In this document: piece by piece, positions 48,453 to 61,200 of the stretch
Layout: the number at the start of each line of letters is the position of its first letter
Numbering within the stretch: position 1 is the stretch's first letter
From: a virus
Reading direction: 5' to 3' (one strand)
IMG/VR virus record: IMGVR_UViG_3300047510_001118
Location: 124,001-188,000 of that record
Length of the DNA stretch: 64,000 nucleotides
The notes under the pieces: generated by a model
Databases searched by the model: none
What the model was told of the DNA's origin: nothing
Seen by the model: only the letters and a program-made list of their open reading frames with translations
Position numbers and translations under genes: made by a program

Positions 48453-49310
48453 TTATTTTTTATATTCTTCAATTACTACAATTCCTGGGCGACCGTCTGA
48501 TCCCCTGTGCCCATGGAAATATCCACCTGTGCCGCCAGTTCCTGGCGCACTGTGTCCTTGGTGATTATGACTAAAGTGGCCTCCTTGCGGATGTCCGCTA
48601 GGTGCTGGACCACCAAAGTGACTAGTGCCGCCTGGACCAAAACTATGATGATGTGCGCCACCACCACCTTGATGTATATTTAAATCTCCACCACTACCTG
48701 AGGCACTAACTCCACCCGAGTGCTGGTTTTGTCTATTAGCGCCATGTCCTCCGCCTGCTGACACATATGGACCAAATGAACTACCGTTGCCGTTACCGCC
48801 AGCGCCCGCATAGTATGTTCCGCCACCGCCGCCGCCGATAGTAATACCTACTGAACTAATACTAGTAACATCCATAATTCGTTCAGCATAACCACCTGCT
48901 CCGCCACTTTCTCCGTGACCACTGGCACCACCTCCTGCGCCCTGTACCTTAACCCGAATATATCGAACACCTGCTGGTCTATTCCAAGTACCGTTGCTAG
49001 TAAACACTGACATCCCGCTAAAACCTATTTGAGAGTATTCGTAGGCATTATTTGATGGATTAACTCTAAGAACTGAATTTGAGCCGCCAACACTAGTGAG
49101 TCCTGTGCCTCCTTTACCTACAGGCATAGTTCCGGTAGATACACTGCCAGCAAGATCAACAGAGCTTCCTGCTAATTTACCCGAAGAAACTGCCCCACCT
49201 TGAATATTAGTGGTTGTAATGGTAGTGGATGCTATCTTAGCATTAGTAATAGTGCCGTCGATAAATGATGCACTAACTAAACGTTTTAATGATTGATAAT
49301 CAAATGGCAT
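48453..49310 (-). CDS. Glycine/histidine-rich tail-fibre adhesin, copy 1
   Basis: A 285-residue fibre-tip-type protein. The N-terminal domain (MPFDYQSLKRL; KGGTGLTSVGG near 65) is shared with two neighbours and probably attaches it to the fibre. Residues from about 105 form a Gly-rich domain (VQGAGGGASGHGESGGAGG; GITIGGGGGGTYY) like the glycine-rich-motif tips of T-even gp38 adhesins, ending in a His-rich part (GGHFSHNHQGHSAPGTGG; HGHRGSDGRPGIVVIEEY). The stretch about 205-235 differs between copies and is likely the receptor-contacting loop. HxH motifs could bind metal, as in the T4 gp37 needle. It is coupled to copy 2, 12 bases upstream. Confidence 0.85.
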   Translation of the reverse strand: MPFDYQSLKRLVSASFIDGTITNAKIASTTITTTNIQGGAVSSGKLAGSSVDLAGSVSTGTMPVGKGGTGLTSVGGSNSVLRVNPSNNAYEYSQIGFSGMSVFTSNGTWNRPAGVRYIRVKVQGAGGGASGHGESGGAGGYAERIMDVTSISSVGITIGGGGGGTYYAGAGGNGNGSSFGPYVSAGGGHGANRQNQHSGGVSASGSGGDLNIHQGGGGAHHHSFGPGGTSHFGGPAPSGHPQGGHFSHNHQGHSAPGTGGTGGYFHGHRGSDGRPGIVVIEEYKK

Positions 49311-49322
49311 GCTACTATCCTA

Positions 49323-50183
49323 TTAGAAAAATTCTGTAATTACTACGATTCCAGGACGACCATCAGAACCTCGATGTCCATGGAAATATCCGGCAGTTCC
49401 GCCAGTGCCAGGAGCACTGTGTCCTTGGTGGTTATGACTAAAGTGGCCACCTTGCGGGTGACCTGCTGGTGCTGGGCCTCCCCAAAAACTGGCTCCTCCC
49501 ATTCCCGATGAACGCTGTTCGTGGCCACCGCCTGAACCAGTATGTATGTTAAAATCGCCGCCGCTGCCAACTCCACTTAGACCACCGTTGTGGTTGTTAT
49601 GTCTATTGGCGCCGTGGCCTCCACCTGCTGACACATATGGACCAAATGAACTACCGTTGCCGTTACCTCCGGCATTGTTATAGTATGTTCCGCTACCGCC
49701 ACCACCTACAGTAATACCAACGTTATTGATACTATCGACATTTAACAGTCTTTCAGCATAGCCACCTGCAGCGCCACTTTCACCGTGACCGCTGGCTCCG
49801 CCAGCACCGGCCTGTACTTGGATCCAGATATATCGTACTCTGCTATCTCCCTTACTCCAAGTTCCGTTTCCGGTAAAAACTACCATTCTATAAATGCCTG
49901 TTGGGCGGAATTCAATACTATTATTTGATGAATTAGTAGCAAGTAGATTATATGCGCCACCGGTGCTTGTACTACCTGTTCCGCCTTTGCTAAAAGGTGT
50001 AGTTCCGCTGACTACACTAGAACCAAAGTCTACTGAACCAGAACCTAATTGGGTTGCTGTAATAGTATTAGGGGCTAGTTCTGCGTTGGCTACAGCATCA
50101 GTGGCAAAGTCCGATCCAACTAGAGTTGAATTAACTAAAGCACTGTTTGATAGTTGTTTTAATGATTCATAATCAAATGGCAT
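49323..50183 (-). CDS. Glycine/histidine-rich tail-fibre adhesin, copy 2
   Basis: A 286-residue paralogue of copies 1 and 3. The same plan: attachment domain (MPFDYESLKQLSNSALVNS), KGGTGSTSTGG linker, Gly-rich body (AGAGGASGHGESGAAGGYAE; GITVGGGGSGTYY) and His-rich C-terminus. The variable loop about 205-235 reads GSGGGHEQRSSGMGGASFWG, unlike the other two copies. RSSG-type polar residues there may set receptor choice. It has an AAGAGAT ribosome site and 10- and 12-base gaps to its neighbours. Confidence 0.85.
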   Translation of the reverse strand: MPFDYESLKQLSNSALVNSTLVGSDFATDAVANAELAPNTITATQLGSGSVDFGSSVVSGTTPFSKGGTGSTSTGGAYNLLATNSSNNSIEFRPTGIYRMVVFTGNGTWSKGDSRVRYIWIQVQAGAGGASGHGESGAAGGYAERLLNVDSINNVGITVGGGGSGTYYNNAGGNGNGSSFGPYVSAGGGHGANRHNNHNGGLSGVGSGGDFNIHTGSGGGHEQRSSGMGGASFWGGPAPAGHPQGGHFSHNHQGHSAPGTGGTAGYFHGHRGSDGRPGIVVITEFF

Positions 50184-50193
50184 ACTTTATCTC

Positions 50194-51045
50194 TTAATAA
50201 TAATTTGTTACTACAACAATACCCGGGCGGCCATCTGAACCTCTATGCCCGTGAAAATGTGCTCCAGCACCGCCGGTTCCTGGCGCACTGTGTCCTTGGT
50301 GGTTATGGGCAAAATGGCCGCCCTGTGGGTGGCTACTAACTGCTCCGCCGCCAAAATATGTATCTGCTGTACTTTGAGCACTATAAGCATGATGGCTAAA
50401 ACCTCCGCCCATGTGTAAGTTTAGGTTTCCTCCGGATCCCACGCCGCTAACTCCACCTGAGTGCTGGTTTTGTCTATTAGCACCGTGGCCTCCGCCTGCG
50501 GAAATGTAAGGCCCAAAACTAGTACCTCCTCCGTTACCGCCAGCATTGGCGTAATAAGTTCCGCTACCTCCGCCGCTGATAGTAATACCCACTGAACCGA
50601 TACCGGTAACATCAAGAAAACGTTCAGCATAGCCGCCGGCTCCGCCGCCTTCACCGTGTCCTGAGCCGCCGCCGGCGCCACCTTGTACTTGTACTCTTAT
50701 GTATTTTACACCTGCTGGTCTATTCCAGGTGCCACTACCAGTCCAAACTTGAATACTAGCAACTCCGTGTTGTTCCCAACTTAGACTTGAACCGTTACTT
50801 TGAAGAGCCCTATAACCACCACCAAAACTGGTAATTCCAAGACCACCTCGACCGATAGGTAACGTACCTGTGGTTGTACCTGATCCAACATCTACTGCTC
50901 CGGACGCTAACTTGGCTGCTGTTACGTTTCCGTTTACTATGTTACCGCCAGTGATAGTACCGTCTTGTATGTCACTGGCTGTAAGAGCTCCGTTAACAAC
51001 AGCATCACTTGTGATGTTTTTAAGCGTTTGATAATCAAATGGCAT
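50194..51045 (-). CDS. Glycine/histidine-rich tail-fibre adhesin, copy 3
   Basis: A 283-residue paralogue, first of the triplet in transcription order. The attachment domain is MPFDYQTLKNITSDAVVNGA, followed by the IGRGGLGITSFGG linker, the Gly-rich body (VQGGAGGGSGHGEGGGAGGY) and the His-rich end (GGHFAHNHQGHSAPGTGG). The variable loop reads GGGFSHHAYSAQSTADTYFG, distinct from copies 1 and 2. The ribosome site is GAGGG. Which copy is built into a virion, or whether all three are, cannot be told from sequence. Confidence 0.85.
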   Translation of the reverse strand: MPFDYQTLKNITSDAVVNGALTASDIQDGTITGGNIVNGNVTAAKLASGAVDVGSGTTTGTLPIGRGGLGITSFGGGYRALQSNGSSLSWEQHGVASIQVWTGSGTWNRPAGVKYIRVQVQGGAGGGSGHGEGGGAGGYAERFLDVTGIGSVGITISGGGSGTYYANAGGNGGGTSFGPYISAGGGHGANRQNQHSGGVSGVGSGGNLNLHMGGGFSHHAYSAQSTADTYFGGGAVSSHPQGGHFAHNHQGHSAPGTGGAGAHFHGHRGSDGRPGIVVVTNYY

Positions 51046-51063
51046 ACTAGATATAACCCTCTA

Positions 51064-51891
51064 TTAAATACCAGATTCTAATAACCAACCGTATGATGAG
51101 TTGGAATAGACTAAACTAAATGCAGCACCAGCAGTTGTAACTGTCATAGTATCTAACTGACGCATGATACGCTGACCGTTGTTACCGACTGTTAATGCTC
51201 TAACGTTAAATGTTCCTGCTAGGTCGATAAACCAAACTTGATCTCCTGTTGCTGGACTTGCTGGCAATGTTAAAGTAATCGCTGTTGAGCTAGTATCAGC
51301 AAAAACTCGATCGCCTGCGGCCAGTGTTACAGAACTGTTTCTAGTAACCCACGGTTTACCGTAGGTTCTTTCTGTAAAAATCTTTGTCATCAAATGGTAA
51401 TCTGCTGACGGAGTAAATGATGAGCTGGCTGTTACAGTTGAACCGTTAAATGTAGCGGTGCCTGATACTGTTAAACTTCCACCCAAATTAGATGCGCCAG
51501 TACCTACAGTAAATGTTGATGATCCTGTTACTGATGTATTGCCGCTAAATGCAGCAGTAGTAGCAGTTAAAGGACCACCAGTGTTAACATAGGCTATGTA
51601 ATCAGTACCATTGGATGCTAGACTCACTGCCGCACCGGCTACTAAACTCCAGTTAGCACTGGCTGTTACGGCGGGATTTCTAATCACTCCTGCTGGAGTG
51701 TTTAATGTGACAGTGCCGCTGGTTGAATTATAAAATGTCTGGTGCGCACCAGCAAACAACGCCGGGGTCGGTAATGTCACAGTATAAGGCGCCGTACCGG
51801 TAAGTGTCGTAAATAGACCCTGATCTGGTGTTGTATATGTAATTGATCCGGATGTCGTCGTTACCGGAAACGAGGTATTATATCGTGCCAT
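51064..51891 (-). CDS. Beta-rich fibre-associated structural protein (275 aa)
   Basis: A Thr/Ser/Ala-rich beta protein of virion type. It contains two copies of a motif around TLPTPALFAGAHQTFYN and TLPASPATGDQVWFIDL, each followed by a Val/Thr-rich strand and a glycine turn, which suggests a repeated beta-sandwich or beta-helix unit. The centre (about 100-165) has shorter repeats of the form GSSTFTVGTGASNLGGSLTV. No Cys and no enzymatic motif. It lies between the adhesins and the giant fibre gene; GAGGGCGG serves as ribosome site. Probably a fibre shaft or adaptor component. Confidence 0.78.
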   Translation of the reverse strand: MARYNTSFPVTTTSGSITYTTPDQGLFTTLTGTAPYTVTLPTPALFAGAHQTFYNSTSGTVTLNTPAGVIRNPAVTASANWSLVAGAAVSLASNGTDYIAYVNTGGPLTATTAAFSGNTSVTGSSTFTVGTGASNLGGSLTVSGTATFNGSTVTASSSFTPSADYHLMTKIFTERTYGKPWVTRNSSVTLAAGDRVFADTSSTAITLTLPASPATGDQVWFIDLAGTFNVRALTVGNNGQRIMRQLDTMTVTTAGAAFSLVYSNSSYGWLLESGI

Positions 51892-51906
51892 TTGCTATCC
51901 GCCCTC

Positions 51907-52227
51907 TTATGATGTTGAAGTTTCGATACCGTAAACTGTAGATCCAACTGTGGCTGCGCTAGACCAAACAACTACGTTAATACCTGCCTGCGCTACTAGA
52001 CCTGTTCTTTCAAACACACCTTTTGGCGCAATAACTGTATCGTATTCAAGATAATCTTGATCGTTTGGTGTTGCCGACGTTGCTAATGCCAGTCTTACTG
52101 TAATCGATGTTGTGTTTCTATTAGTAATAGATACATTGAATACAGAATAGTAACCAGTTGGTACAGTATATACTACTGTATTTGTTGTGGCTGGGATTGC
52201 CTGTACTCCTAATCTTCCTGTTGCCAT
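51907..52227 (-). CDS. Small beta-rich fibre protein (106 aa)
   Basis: A single beta domain (MATGRLGVQAIPATTNTVVY; FNVSITNRNTTSITVRLALA) of a type often next to fibre genes in marine phages, from memory. It looks like a jelly roll or fibronectin-type fold with SITVRLALA in the core. The ribosome site is GGAGAAAT, 15 bases past the giant gene's stop. An attachment or decoration role is inferred from position. Confidence 0.78.
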   Translation of the reverse strand: MATGRLGVQAIPATTNTVVYTVPTGYYSVFNVSITNRNTTSITVRLALATSATPNDQDYLEYDTVIAPKGVFERTGLVAQAGINVVVWSSAATVGSTVYGIETSTS

Positions 52228-52241
52228 GTTTTATTTCTCCA

Positions 52242-55200
52242 TTATCTTTGCATAAAGAATCCAAGTGCAACGGGAGCCCCGTCGATGCCACCTGTGAAAT
52301 TCATCTTACTTGTAACATTAAGTGCTACACCCGTTGTAGTACTAATGCTATTACCTGCTATATATACCACACCCGCGGTCAATGTATTTACGTTTAATGA
52401 GCTCTGACCACCGCCAATTTGTGCAGTGATATATGCTTTAATTGCTCGCTGTGTAGGTACCACGTTATCGCTATCCGCTGTAAAGAACGGATCTGTGCTG
52501 AACTGTGTAATGATTGCTGATCCAATACCTAGTTCCACAGAACCCAACTGCAGACTGTTCAAACCGCTTAGGTTAAACGCCGAAGCGTTCAATGTAGCAG
52601 TACCAGTTGCTTGTTGGACTCCGAACAAGTCGCCAACGTTAAAGTTACCGTCTTGGTCAGTGGCTGTAAAGAATACTCGTCCGCCGCCGCTAAACAGTTC
52701 TTGATTAGCCTGACTTGCTGTGCTAATATCCACATTTGGATAGTTAGTTTGGTTGAAGTTACCTGTACCGATGTACAAGTAATCGTGACCAGTTAATCGA
52801 ACCTGACTGTACTTAATTCTTGTGGTAATTAAATCGCCGTGTCCTGGTGCTTGTAACACAGTTAAACCTGGGTTAATTTGGAAGGTTGCTGTGTAATTTC
52901 CTAGATCACCCAGTACGTTATTTACAGTAACTAGTTTGAAATACAATCCTGGTAAACTTGCGAACTCGACGTTAGCACCCGCTGTTGGAATATCGTACAA
53001 GCCGTTTACTGAAATAAATGTGCTTGGTTGATATAGGTTAGCGTAGCCGTCACCTAGTGTTTCTGCCTGTGCTGTTGAGTTATCAGCACCTCGATTTGAG
53101 AAGCTCGGATTACCTAGAGCCCCGTCACCTAGACGAACTCTAAATGTAGCCGGTAACACCTTGTTAGGATCAGTTACTGAGAACACAGGACCTGCTCTGT
53201 ATGTCATACCAGATATAGTAGCGTCAGTTAGTTGAACTGGTGTTGTTGATCCAGCAGTAGTACTGATTTTGAAACTCGATGCTGTGATAGTTGAGCCAAT
53301 TACATAATATGTGTTTTCTTCAACTAGTCCGCCTGCTGTTGTTCCAAAGAATTCAACCGGCATGCTGTCAACTAAGTTAATAGTGTTGCTGACATTAATC
53401 ACGTCTGTTGATGCTACAGTTGAAGAAACTGTTCCTTTTGGATATCCTGAACCAGGTTCGATCATACGAACTTCTGCTACTATGCCTGATGCCACTCTCA
53501 CGCGACCCAGTGCTTGAGCTCCGGTTCTAACTGTATTTGCTATAGTTCCCGATGCGGCTGATATCAGAGCAAATATTCCAGTATTGCTTGGATTACCAAA
53601 TGCTCCGCTGATCCAACTTGAGCTAACTGTTAACGTTCTTGCTGTCCAGTTTAGACCATCTGGACTTGTAGCACAGGCTGTTGTACCAGAGGCTGTGGCT
53701 ATAAACATACCTTGTCCATAGGTTACACTAGTCCATGAAGTACTAGTTGGCAATCCTGCTGGACTTGCTACCCAAGTCTGTCCTCTATCGATACTTACTG
53801 CAGCATTTCTTCCGCCGCTGGCCACTGCTACAAATCTACCATTACCGTAGGCTAATCCTGACCAAGTAGTGTTTGCTGGCAGAGTTCCGCCTGCTGTCCA
53901 ACTTGTACCGTTGGTAGAATATGCTGTTTGATTATTGCCTGTGGATATAGCAACGAATGCCTTGGCTCCATATGCTACTGCTGAATATGTTCCTGCTCCG
54001 AGACTTGGAATAGTTCTTGTTGTGAAACTTGTACCGCTAGTACTTGATGCCGCACTTGATGCGCCACCAACAGCAACATAAATGTTATTGCCGTAAGCAA
54101 GGCTTACTAAATTGCTGGCCGGTAAAGCAGTACCTGCTGTCCACGCAGATATTGTTGAAATGCCTGTTCTAGTAGTATATGCTATATCAGTACTGCCTGT
54201 GGCTATAGCCACATATTTGGCTGTTGAATCTAATATAGTTACTGTTGGTGTTGTAGTATATCCTGCTCCTGTATTTGTAACAGCAATACTTACTACTCCG
54301 TCTGTTGTGCCTGTTGCTGAAACTCTTGAAGGAGTTAAAATCGCTGTAGTACCAATATACAATAATGAAGCAGTGCCGTTACTTACAGTACCTGACTGAT
54401 GTACTGGCCCGCCAACACCTGTTGTTCCTGCTAATGTTACACGATACCAATTTTTAATGTTAGGTGTAACTGTGGTGTTTGTATGATACAGAATAGAATC
54501 TAAACTAACTGATGTGCTGGAAGCCCACACTGATCCTGTAAATGGATCACCAATTGAAACATCTGGATTACTGTTGTATCCTCGACCCCAACTTTCCACT
54601 GTTACTTGTGTTATTCGATCTGTGGCCGCAGAAACAGTCGGTGCTACGTTATAGCCAGATCCAGGAATAGTCACTGTTACATCTGTAATTCTGCCATCTA
54701 ATACGGCACAGGTAGCAGTGGCGCCCGTTCCTCCACTTACTGCGGTAAACACAATAACTGGCGGTGTGTCATAACCTTGGCCGCCGTCTAGAATTTCAAC
54801 TCTAGCAACTTGATCTGCTGTGGCTGCGCCTGTGGTATTTGCTTCGCCTAAGATAGCCCTAAACTGTGCGCCACGACCGCTTAATCCGCCAACTACGGCA
54901 GTGGCAACTGCTCCTTCTCCACCGGCATATACTACACTAGACCAGTTTGCGCTGGAAGGTAATACACCTGCGTTGGCCCAGGTCACACCGTCTGGGGAAT
55001 AACTTGTTGAAGTACTGTTATTAGCAATAGCAACAAATTTATTATCACCGTAGCAGACATCTTTCCATGTTGTTGTTGAAGAAAGTGTTCTAGCAGTAGC
55101 ATTAAATCCTGGAGCACTGTAAGAAACTCTTGGTTCAATGATATACGCTGTTGTTAAATCTAGAGCGGCTTCTATTGGTGTTCCTGGAACAGCATGATCC

Positions 55201-58200
55201 CAGCCAGCGGCTAAGATCGTCATAGATCCTGATGCTGTTGATAATGTTACTGCTCCGCCTCCTGGAGTTGTACTCACAGTAAATTGTGTAGCAGTTAATC
55301 CTGCGCTTCTTACATAGTAAGGAATATTAGCAGTAATTCCGCCGAATGCTGTGCCTGTAAAGTATATAGGCATGTTAGCATATAGACTTGCTGTGCTAGC
55401 CACAGTAATAAGATTACTAGTTACTGTAGTATTAGTAGCAGTTAACGAAGTAAATGAATCTTTATACACCTGTGCTACTTTACTACCATTTAAGAAAGTT
55501 AAGATATTAGCATATTGACCTACACCAGTACCAGCAGTAATTTGTATTCTCATGCCGTTATAAGCATTAGTTAATGCTGTATCTGTGGCTGCGATTGTAA
55601 TTTCAATGTCAGTACCGCTTTGTGCAGCGTTTTGTGCGCTGGCATAGTTGGTGCCGCCAGACCCATTACCGTCATCTGGGTCAATAATTCTTGTTTCAAA
55701 TACTGCCCCGTCTCGATATTCGTCTGCTAGAGCCTCGATATTATAACCACTACCGCTTACTGTGTGAACTGTGTTGGAATAATCTGAGCCAGCATTACCA
55801 AATTCTAAACGTAGAACTTCCATAGTGCCGTCTGTTACTACGTTAGTGATCTGTGCTTGAGCGGCTTTATTATCTACTCTAGCATATAGCGGTGTTTCTT
55901 TACTAGATACACCTTCAGCAATAACACCATATGTACCATATGAGCTGTTACCGTTGGTAGCACGGATACGTCCGCCTTTTTCTGCTAGGTATCCAGCGTA
56001 TCCATAGTAGTTAAACACAGATACAAGTTCTGTTAATGAGTCACTACCAGTACACCATACACCTAGACCGTCTGACATAATAGTAGTAAAGTCGTTCTTA
56101 ACCATAGACTTGTTACCGCCATTGTGTAAACTTGAATCGATCTTAGCACCAGAACAGCCTGTTCCGAACATTGTTACGTTCTGGCTATAGTGAGATCTTG
56201 TTAAGATCCATACAGATTCGTCGTTTGGACCAAACCCTGGGTCAAGGGCAACATAGGCGCCAGCAGTTGGTCGTTTAGTTCCGAAATCATTTAGTGCGCT
56301 CAAGTCACCGTTTAAACCAATTAATGTACAATTTCTTAGGCCGCAGGCATTTCTTGTACGGAACATATCTGCGTATTCAGAACCTTTAACTGCGTTTAGA
56401 TACAACTGTGCCGAACGTGTTGTCTTATAGTTGCCTGGCCAACGTAAATCGTAGACTAAGGCATCCATATATTCACGCATATCTCTCTTACATGAAGTAG
56501 GATCGTAAGCATATACCACAGTCATTGAGCCTGTGCTGGTAGTTAAACTTACATCATTGCCGCCTTTGGTTAGGCTAATTGTGAATTCAGTAGCACTTGG
56601 TACTGAAGTTACGTAGTAAGTTTCTGTATTAGATACACCACCGAAAACATTAGTAAATCTTACAGGATCGTTAACTGAAAGATTATGTGCCAATGCTGTT
56701 TCTAAAATATTGGAAGGACTTGTAGTGTCTGTGACTTCTCCGCCGTATGTAGCCGCAATGTATGCGCTGGCTTCTTCTGCTAAGAAATCTAAGTTTGCTT
56801 TAATAACTAAAGAAGAATTAATCAATCCAGAATCGTTAGCATAAGACATAGTGCCGTGTATTTCTGGTTGTTCACCTACACCAAACTCTAGGATATCAAT
56901 AATAATATCCATACCATTTTTTGCTGATGTAGAAGCATCGTCGCTACTTGATATTGTATTAACTATTCTTCTACGTAATTCTCTAAATGTCTGTAGAGTA
57001 GCACGTTTTTGTTCACCAATAACTTTGCTGGCCTGTGCTTGATAGTAGGCCATACCTGCTTTTACAGCACGGAAGTTACTGCCCATGAGCATGTCATAGG
57101 TTACAGCATCAATAACGTAACCCATGTCGCGTTGACATGTAACTGAATCGTAGACTAAGTTAGGATAATTTTCACCGATCCAATCTGACACTAGGCTGAT
57201 AATTGTTGCTCGAGCAGACTGCAGTGTTGTAGCCTGAGTTAGCATATCGGCACTTACCCAAGAAATATCTGGTAAATTAGTTGTTTCTGCCAGTATTGTT
57301 AGCCCAGTTCCACTAGTGAAAGATGTTATCGCAGTACCGTTCCAAGTAGCAGATAATGTAAATTGTGTACCAGATGGAATAGTTTTAACATAATATGTTA
57401 CCCCAGAATCTAAACCGTTAGCACTGGCCTGTGGACGAATTTCGTCACCAATATCCAAACCGTGAGCCGATGCTGTGGTAAATGTTGTTCCGCCAACAAT
57501 GTCAGTAATTGTTACTCTTGGCACACCTGTTGTAAGCCCTTGGTCGATAATATTTGTAATAATATCAACTAAACTACCTACAAGTGTTGAGGATGTAGCA
57601 TCACCGGTTGTACCTGTAATTCTTGTAACGGTACCTTGCAGTGTTGAATATACTCCGCCGCTGGCAATTGCTTGTAATACGGTCTTTAATTGTGCGTAAG
57701 CGTTTAAAGTTGCTGTCTTATCTGCCGAGTCAATCTGTAAAGCATTTGTTAATCTTGAATAGTAAGCAACACCTGCTTGTTTGCTGGCAAAACTACCACC
57801 ATATGTTAGGTCGTAACGTACAGCATCAACAATATACTCGACATCTCGCATACATTTTTCTTCACTGTACACAATTGAAGGGTAATTGTCGTCAATAAAT
57901 TGTTGTACTTCTGCGGCAATAAATTTTTTGTTTTGAGTGATTAATTTTGCTGCCGCATGATTTTCAACATCATAACCAGTAAATGTTGGCCACTGGAATC
58001 GAGGCTGTTTACCATTTCTGATGTAACTAACGATAGTTTCAATACCTAGTTGTGCCTTAGCACTACCGCCACCTACCGCCAGTCCTCGAATTTTATATTT
58101 TAAGAATTTAACTAGACCTAAACTGGCTTTCTTTTGGCTTGCTAAAACTGTTAGAGCAGATTCTAAATTTCTATAATAGCTCTTACCAGCGATTATTGAA

Positions 58201-61200
58201 GCAAAGTTACTGCCAAATGCCATGTCGTAGGCAATAGCATCTACCATATAGCCAATATCTCTAGAACATGTATCCTCGTTAAATGATAGGTCTTGGAAGA
58301 ACTTATTAACCCATGCTAGACCATCTAATTGTATTTCAGATTTGCGAGATTGAATAGCCGCAAATCCTGCTTCTAAATCATCGTCTACCCATGTTAGGCT
58401 AGGAGCGAGTGTTGTTGGACTTTCACCGTCTTCGATCCAGTCGATAACATCCTGTACTCGATCTTGAGCAAACGTGGCTGCGCCGATTGATCCCCCTGTA
58501 CCGCTTAGGGATTGTGGCGTTACGTTTCCTGCCTGTGGAGTTACAGATAATCTTCTTGCTACCTCGTCAATAATACTCTTCATGTGAGTATATGCAGCCA
58601 CAGTAGCAACTTCTGTGTCTTCTGGGATGACTAGATTAATATAGGTATAGTAACTACGACCTGCAATCAATGTCTGAGTGTTACCGCCATAGGTCAAATC
58701 GTAACGAATTGCATCTAAGATATATTCAATATCGCGTTGACATTTTGCTTGCCCTGTTGCTCCTAGAGCGGTCCAAACTGCTGGATATGTGTTTTGTATA
58801 TAACGGCTTACATCTGCTTTAATGAAGGCATAGTTGTTAGCAATCTGTATTCTTGCGTTCTGATAGTCAACATCAAATCCGACAGGATCTGGCATTATTT
58901 CTACAGGAGCCGCTGTTACGCCGTCTGCTAATATATCATAGATAGTATTAGCCGCAGTTTCTACTCGCTCTGCGGCCGCATATTCTCCAACCGTTCCAAA
59001 TATATCAACGTTACTTCCGTCAAGTTTACCGACAATAGCAACAGGATCTAAAGGATTGCCAGGAGTCTTAACAATCGATAATGGAGAAGTTAAAAGATCT
59101 GGAATAATATCTTTAACTCTTCTTAGTGATGCTACAGTTTTTTCTGTATCGTTGGCCAACAATTCTATAGCAGGCTGTGGTCTAATCACAGTTGAACGTA
59201 GTTCGTCGCCAACTACCGCAGTATTCTTGGGAATAATCATCGGTAATACTTCAAAGTATGTTCCAGTTTTAACAGAAACAGTAGTATTAGATGTTACAGC
59301 AGCCTTAATAGCCAATTCTGACTGGGCAAGAAGACCGTTAATAACAATATCTAACAGGTCGCTAACTAGTGCCTTTGCCTGTGTTTCTGCGGTCAAATCA
59401 GTATCGATGATCTGTGCTACTTGATCTGCTACTAGAACACCGTTTTCTATCTGATAACTAGTTGTTGGCTCAACATTGTCTAGGACATCTTCTGCTATAG
59501 AAACTAGATATTCATATGCTGAAACAGTTTGTGTAATCTGTTCGGCAAAATTATCATTGATATAATTTCCGCCATCAGCATCGTAGTATGATCTTGCGGC
59601 CTTTGTAGACTCTTCGTTACCGCCATGGCCGATATCATAAATTAAAGCATCAACTAATAGGCCAACATCTCGCTCGCAGGTCGCTTCGTCATAGGATAAA
59701 GTACCAGTCATTGGGGCAGTTTGAGTCGTAAGAGTTCTTGTAATACCGCCCTGTGTGTTAGAGATCGTAAATTTTACCCCGTCTATAACTTGTTTAACGT
59801 AATATTTTGTTCCAGCAGTTACTCCACCGACTGTGCCGCTAAATTCAATTGGCATATTAGCAGATAGGTTGCCGGTGCTATTACATGTAAATTCGTTAGT
59901 TGCAGCAGAACTTGCTGAGATAGCAACTGTGTAAGTATATGTTACCCAGTTTGAAACCTCTTTCATTATAAATTGTTTATTTTTTCTTAGAAGATCGCAA
60001 GCGTCTCTGTTATGATATCCTTTTTCAATTTGATCTAAGGCATAACGCACACTAGCCCAAGGTTTGTCAAAACTTAAACCTTGTCCTGATTCTAAAGTAT
60101 CTGTTCCAGTAGGCCCAACATAAACTAAGTTATTAATAATACCGTAGTATTCCCATGCTGGAAATCCTTGATTTACACGTAAGATCTGGCCATCTGTTCC
60201 GATAGGCAGTCTTGCTGGACCGTTAGCACTGTAATAATATGTATCGCCCTCTGTGGTCAATACTAATGCTTCGCTACCAGCAGATAAAAGATTCCAAAAA
60301 TCACCGTCTGTGTCTTGGTCTGGACGATTTCCAGGAGGAGTAGCAGTTGATGTATGTGGTGCCAAGCAGACAAAACTACTGGCTCCCCAAAATACTACAT
60401 CACCTCTATGATATGTAACACCTGATGTCCATGTAGACCCATATCCTACATACGAAATATTACCAATTACATTTGACGCTTCGGTGCTTACCGTGATGAT
60501 AAGATCATTGGCCGGGCTAATACCGCCTAGATCTGTACCAAGAATTTTAATTTTATCGCCAACATCATAACCTGTACCACCGTCAGCCACTGTTACGATA
60601 TACGATGTTCCAACTCTTTCTACATCAAATTCTGCTCCGGTTCCGCCTCCTACTAGAGGAATTAAATTAGTTCCAGTTACAGCAAGATACTCAGCACTAG
60701 ATGTTCGCCATTTGAAGCCAGAATTTAGTTGACTCCAATACATAACTGCCGGTGGTTCTTCAGCAGTATTATCAGCGATTGCTACGAATGTGTAGGCTCC
60801 TGCTCTAACGACATCGCCCACTTTATAGTCTTCAGTGCTTAACCAGTCTCCGCGGAAATTAAATCCGGTTGTATAAAGATCCCAGTCATCTGAATTAGTT
60901 GTCGGTGTTTGACCAACGTTGTTTGTTTTAGCAATAAATGAATAACCACCATAGGTTACAATATCGCCCTCTTGATAAACTGTTGCTATATCCCACGAGT
61001 CTTCAAATTGTAAACCTTCAACAAACAATACAAATTTTACATTGTCAAAAGTTGAAGTTGATGTATGAGGAGTTACACAAATCCATGTGCTGGCTCCATA
61101 TTTTACTACATCGTTTAATTTATATCTAGTAGTTGCGGCCCAATCGCCTAGATATGTAACACCTTGATTAAAGATGTCCCATTTACCTTGATCTAATTCA

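Larger units (their letters stand above)
48453..51045. repeat. Tandem triplication of a tail-fibre adhesin gene
   Basis: Three genes in a row (48453-49310, 49323-50183, 50194-51045) share the N-terminal MPFDYxxLK, the Gly-rich core and a nearly identical His-rich end, also at DNA level (for example CACTGTGTCCTTGG in all three). They differ mainly in one internal loop and near the N-terminus. Confidence 0.92.

Noticed and set aside
48453-51045. Diversity-generating retroelement acting on the adhesins
   Set aside because: No reverse transcriptase gene and no template repeat with adenine-specific changes is visible in the window; three copies differ in whole loops, not at adenines.
57641-57898. 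Plus-strand frame inside the giant fibre gene
   Set aside because: Shadow of a repeat region in another frame, without promoter or ribosome site.
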